Of a stretch of 64,000 nucleotides of DNA, positions 61,610 through 64,000 are shown in pieces. Position numbers and translations under genes: made by a program. The stretch is from positions 89,730 to 153,729 of the forward strand of contig JH152728.1 in assembly GCA_000226015.1 (NCBI GenBank). Direction: 5' to 3'. The number at the start of each line of letters is the position of its first letter. Position 1 is the stretch's first letter. Source of the DNA: Mnemiopsis leidyi (taxonomy: Eukaryota > Ctenophora > Tentaculata > Lobata > Bolinopsidae). Under the pieces are notes generated by a model that worked only from the letters and a program-made list of their open reading frames with translations, was not told the DNA's origin and did not search any database.

Positions 61610-63780
61610 CTCAAAGTCAAATATGAATTAGGAGATTTTTGATGATTATTGTTGACAGTGACACTCTCTGCTATGCAACTGTATCATATTCATTTATTAT
61701 GCGTGACATTTGCATTTTAAACAGATAATTTCTCTTCACCCTTTACGTTTATGCTTGCACGAGTCACTACCGGGAACTGATCATTGATCCACCAGTGTGC
61801 GTGTCACTTTCAGTTTTAGGTTTTGACTTTCTACAAGTGCACGAACTAGAGTTTAGTGCAGAATGCAGAACTGAGCTGAACCACGATTGCAACTTTTTCT
61901 TTCGGATTTGTTGGCCTACAAAAACTGAAAGAAGACAGCAGCACTGTCTACTTTCGACCTGGGTGTAACTGTAATCACTATAAGTATCATGATATTACTA
62001 TTAGATAATGATCGTAAGATGATACGTCTTCCTTTGGACTGTATGACGAAGTCACGTCATAGGCACAACAATTTAATGCTACTAGCGTTGCCTATGCCAA
62101 CACACAACAGTACAGAGATATTTACATAATCTATGTTGTAGTGCTGCATCTTGATATCTGGTTCAGACTTTTTGTTTCAATTATACTTTAAAGTGTACTG
62201 TTTACTGTTGCGTTTAAGTTTAACTTTTAACTTTAATTGAATAACTCAGGGTTGCACTGCAACTTGCAGTAAGTTTAATAACTGCATCAATATAATGCGT
62301 AATGTATCAATATCATGTATAAGTTTCATCAAATTTATGTTATGTTCAGTTATGCGGATGCCTATGGGAATTGCCACTTTTCTGATTTGACTACATCATC
62401 TGTAATCATATTAATATTATTCATCATCAGCAGTTGTAATTATATTTATCGATTATGATATCGTGATTAACATAAAACAGCTCAAGATCGTATCCTCAAG
62501 GTAGATAGTCCTCAAGGCCACTAGAATTAAATCTAAACCAAAATGTAATTAAAGTTCAGGTCAAAATATGTTGATAACACAAAATTGGACTGATGAGTGG
62601 GGCTCAACAGTTAACAGTCAACATGACTTGGTAACATTATTCTTAACAGCACTTTAATTTTGTGGACATGAAAACTTCGCCTTAAATTGAATAAGATAAC
62701 TTTATTTCAATCAATATCGGAAAATGGACATAACGAAATTAGTTAGAACACTCAAGAAAACGGAAGTGAAATTTCTCAACTTCAATTGTATGTTGGCAGT
62801 TTACGATCCAAGGGGCAAAAGCAATATATATCTAACTTTAACCTCGTTTAACAATTGACGTTCACTTACACAGAAATAGAATGCCCAAAGTTTGATGTGG
62901 AAATAATTAAAGCTACAACAGACATCATCAATTTCAATTTCTCTCCAATTAGAAGGCAGCACATAACGCAAATACCAGAAATACCAGGAAGCAGAATCTG
63001 CAGATTCCTCTTCCTTTCCTTGCTGTTTTGTGTGAAATTCCCTTGACACGACCTGTATACCGCACACAGACCACCCTTATCCTGTATCGGGTATATTTAT
63101 CTGCATTCCTAGAGTAGTACACAGCACTTCGCAGATCTCTAACCTCCTCAGCCCGCATACCAAAACTTTCCGAACATTGTTTAACTGCAGTTTGTTCACA
63201 TTGTACGTGTTAAGTTTTCTTTTCTTTCTTTAGTTTTCTTTGTTTCATAGTTTTAGTGTATCTTGTTTTGAGAACCTTGTTTGGTTTAGGTCTTGTTCTT
63301 AGTGGTTTGTACAATTACTGCTGAGTTCGTTAGTGTTACGATATTTACTATGAGGTGTCTTAACAGTGTTTTTAACGTTACTTCATACTTAGAGTTAGTT
63401 GGGCTCTTGTTCAAATTCACTGTCAAAGAAGCTCTGCATCTACTTGCATTTGCGAGGCCATATGCTTCGACAGCATTTTTACTATTTTTAACAAATTTGT
63501 GGCGATGAACAGTCAATCAAACTCGAGGTTAAACGAATTTATGGCCGAAGTAATTTGCATAATTAATATTATACAAACAGGGGCGAAATTAGTCGAAGCA
63601 TTCTTATTTTTTCGTAGAAACTACTACTAGCTGTTTCAGTGATCAAATCTTTCAGCTACTATGGCGATGATTTTTAACGAGGTGACTTAAAGCTCAACAT
63701 TAAAAATTAGAAGGAACACGTCCTATCTTTACTTCAGCTTGAGACGAATTTGTCACGCGACGTCTTCATTTAAACACGCG
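61610..63780. other. Spacer, no supported gene
   Basis: AT-rich. A 44-codon frame on the + strand at 62724-62858 (MDITKLVRTLKKTEVKFLNF) is too short to call. No repeats of note. Confidence 0.45.
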
Positions 63781-63787
63781 TCACGAC

Positions 63788-63991
63788 ATGTCGGCCTTCG
63801 TGGACATTTTACTGGGACTTTTCTACCACAACTGGATCTATATCATAATTGGTGCAGCAGTGATAATCACTGTGATAGGTCGGTCTATATTGCTGTATAC
63901 CAAAAATCTACGGGCTGATACAATTCGAACAATCAACTTACGGAAGATCAACTTTATAATTGTCAACTTTATAATTGTTTTCGAAACATAA
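63788..63991 (+). CDS. Possible first exon of a membrane protein at window edge
   Basis: ATG followed by one strong hydrophobic segment (WIYIIIGAAVIITVIG), then basic residues. A GATAG|GTCGGT donor at about 63879 could end the exon right after the membrane segment; otherwise the frame stops at 63991 (67 aa). No family recognised. Confidence 0.3.
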   Translation: MSAFVDILLGLFYHNWIYIIIGAAVIITVIGRSILLYTKNLRADTIRTINLRKINFIIVNFIIVFET

Positions 63992-64000
63992 ACGTTTCAA

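Noticed and set aside
62801-63158. Overlapping minus-strand frames as possible SAV1 5' exons
   Set aside because: No similarity to the Salvador N-terminus and no splice sites in phase.

Overview
The window is nuclear DNA from an animal. The genes are full of short GT-AG introns, sequence is AT-rich between genes, and the families are metazoan: Hippo adaptor Salvador, Furry, a class C GPCR, a collagen and an NO-type guanylyl cyclase. Diverged proteins, short introns and many genes nested inside introns of other genes suggest a non-bilaterian animal; a ctenophore or cnidarian would fit, but this is inference. Two runs of N (24207-24216, 43183-43193) mark contig joins or an unresolved repeat.

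Layout. (1) About 406-6077, + strand: an atypical alpha-like guanylyl cyclase whose 5' end was not found. (2) 7672-50882, - strand: one very long gene, the Furry homolog. Its exons follow the order of vertebrate FRY from the N-terminus (50.9 kb) to about two thirds of the protein (7.7 kb); the conserved C-terminal third is not visible. Introns of Furry hold + strand genes: two secreted cysteine-rich PLA2-like paralogs (10763-11533, 12321-13265), a secreted sushi-domain protein with repeated tail exons (14634-20030), a class C metabotropic-glutamate-type receptor (32070-35865) and a galectin-collagen protein (45878-47691). (3) 52279-58781, - strand: Salvador (SAV1) with two WW domains and a SARAH domain. 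A complete inositol monophosphatase gene (54418-55670, same strand) sits inside one SAV1 intron. (4) 58.8-64 kb: no convincing genes, a GC-rich nested inverted-repeat element (about 60.6-61.6 kb) and one possible first exon at the right edge.

Three points stand out. SAV1 (cofactor of the MST/Hippo kinase) and Furry (scaffold of the NDR/Tricornered kinases) act on sister branches of one kinase network and are adjacent on the same strand. Splice junctions are repeatedly the site of tandem duplications: in many places short repeats contain or directly abut a donor or acceptor, and in one case the duplication is present in only one of two near-identical copies. The Furry segment 20577-24206 is repeated as 24217-26966 on either side of an N gap, which looks like two haplotypes placed in tandem by the assembler rather than a real duplication.
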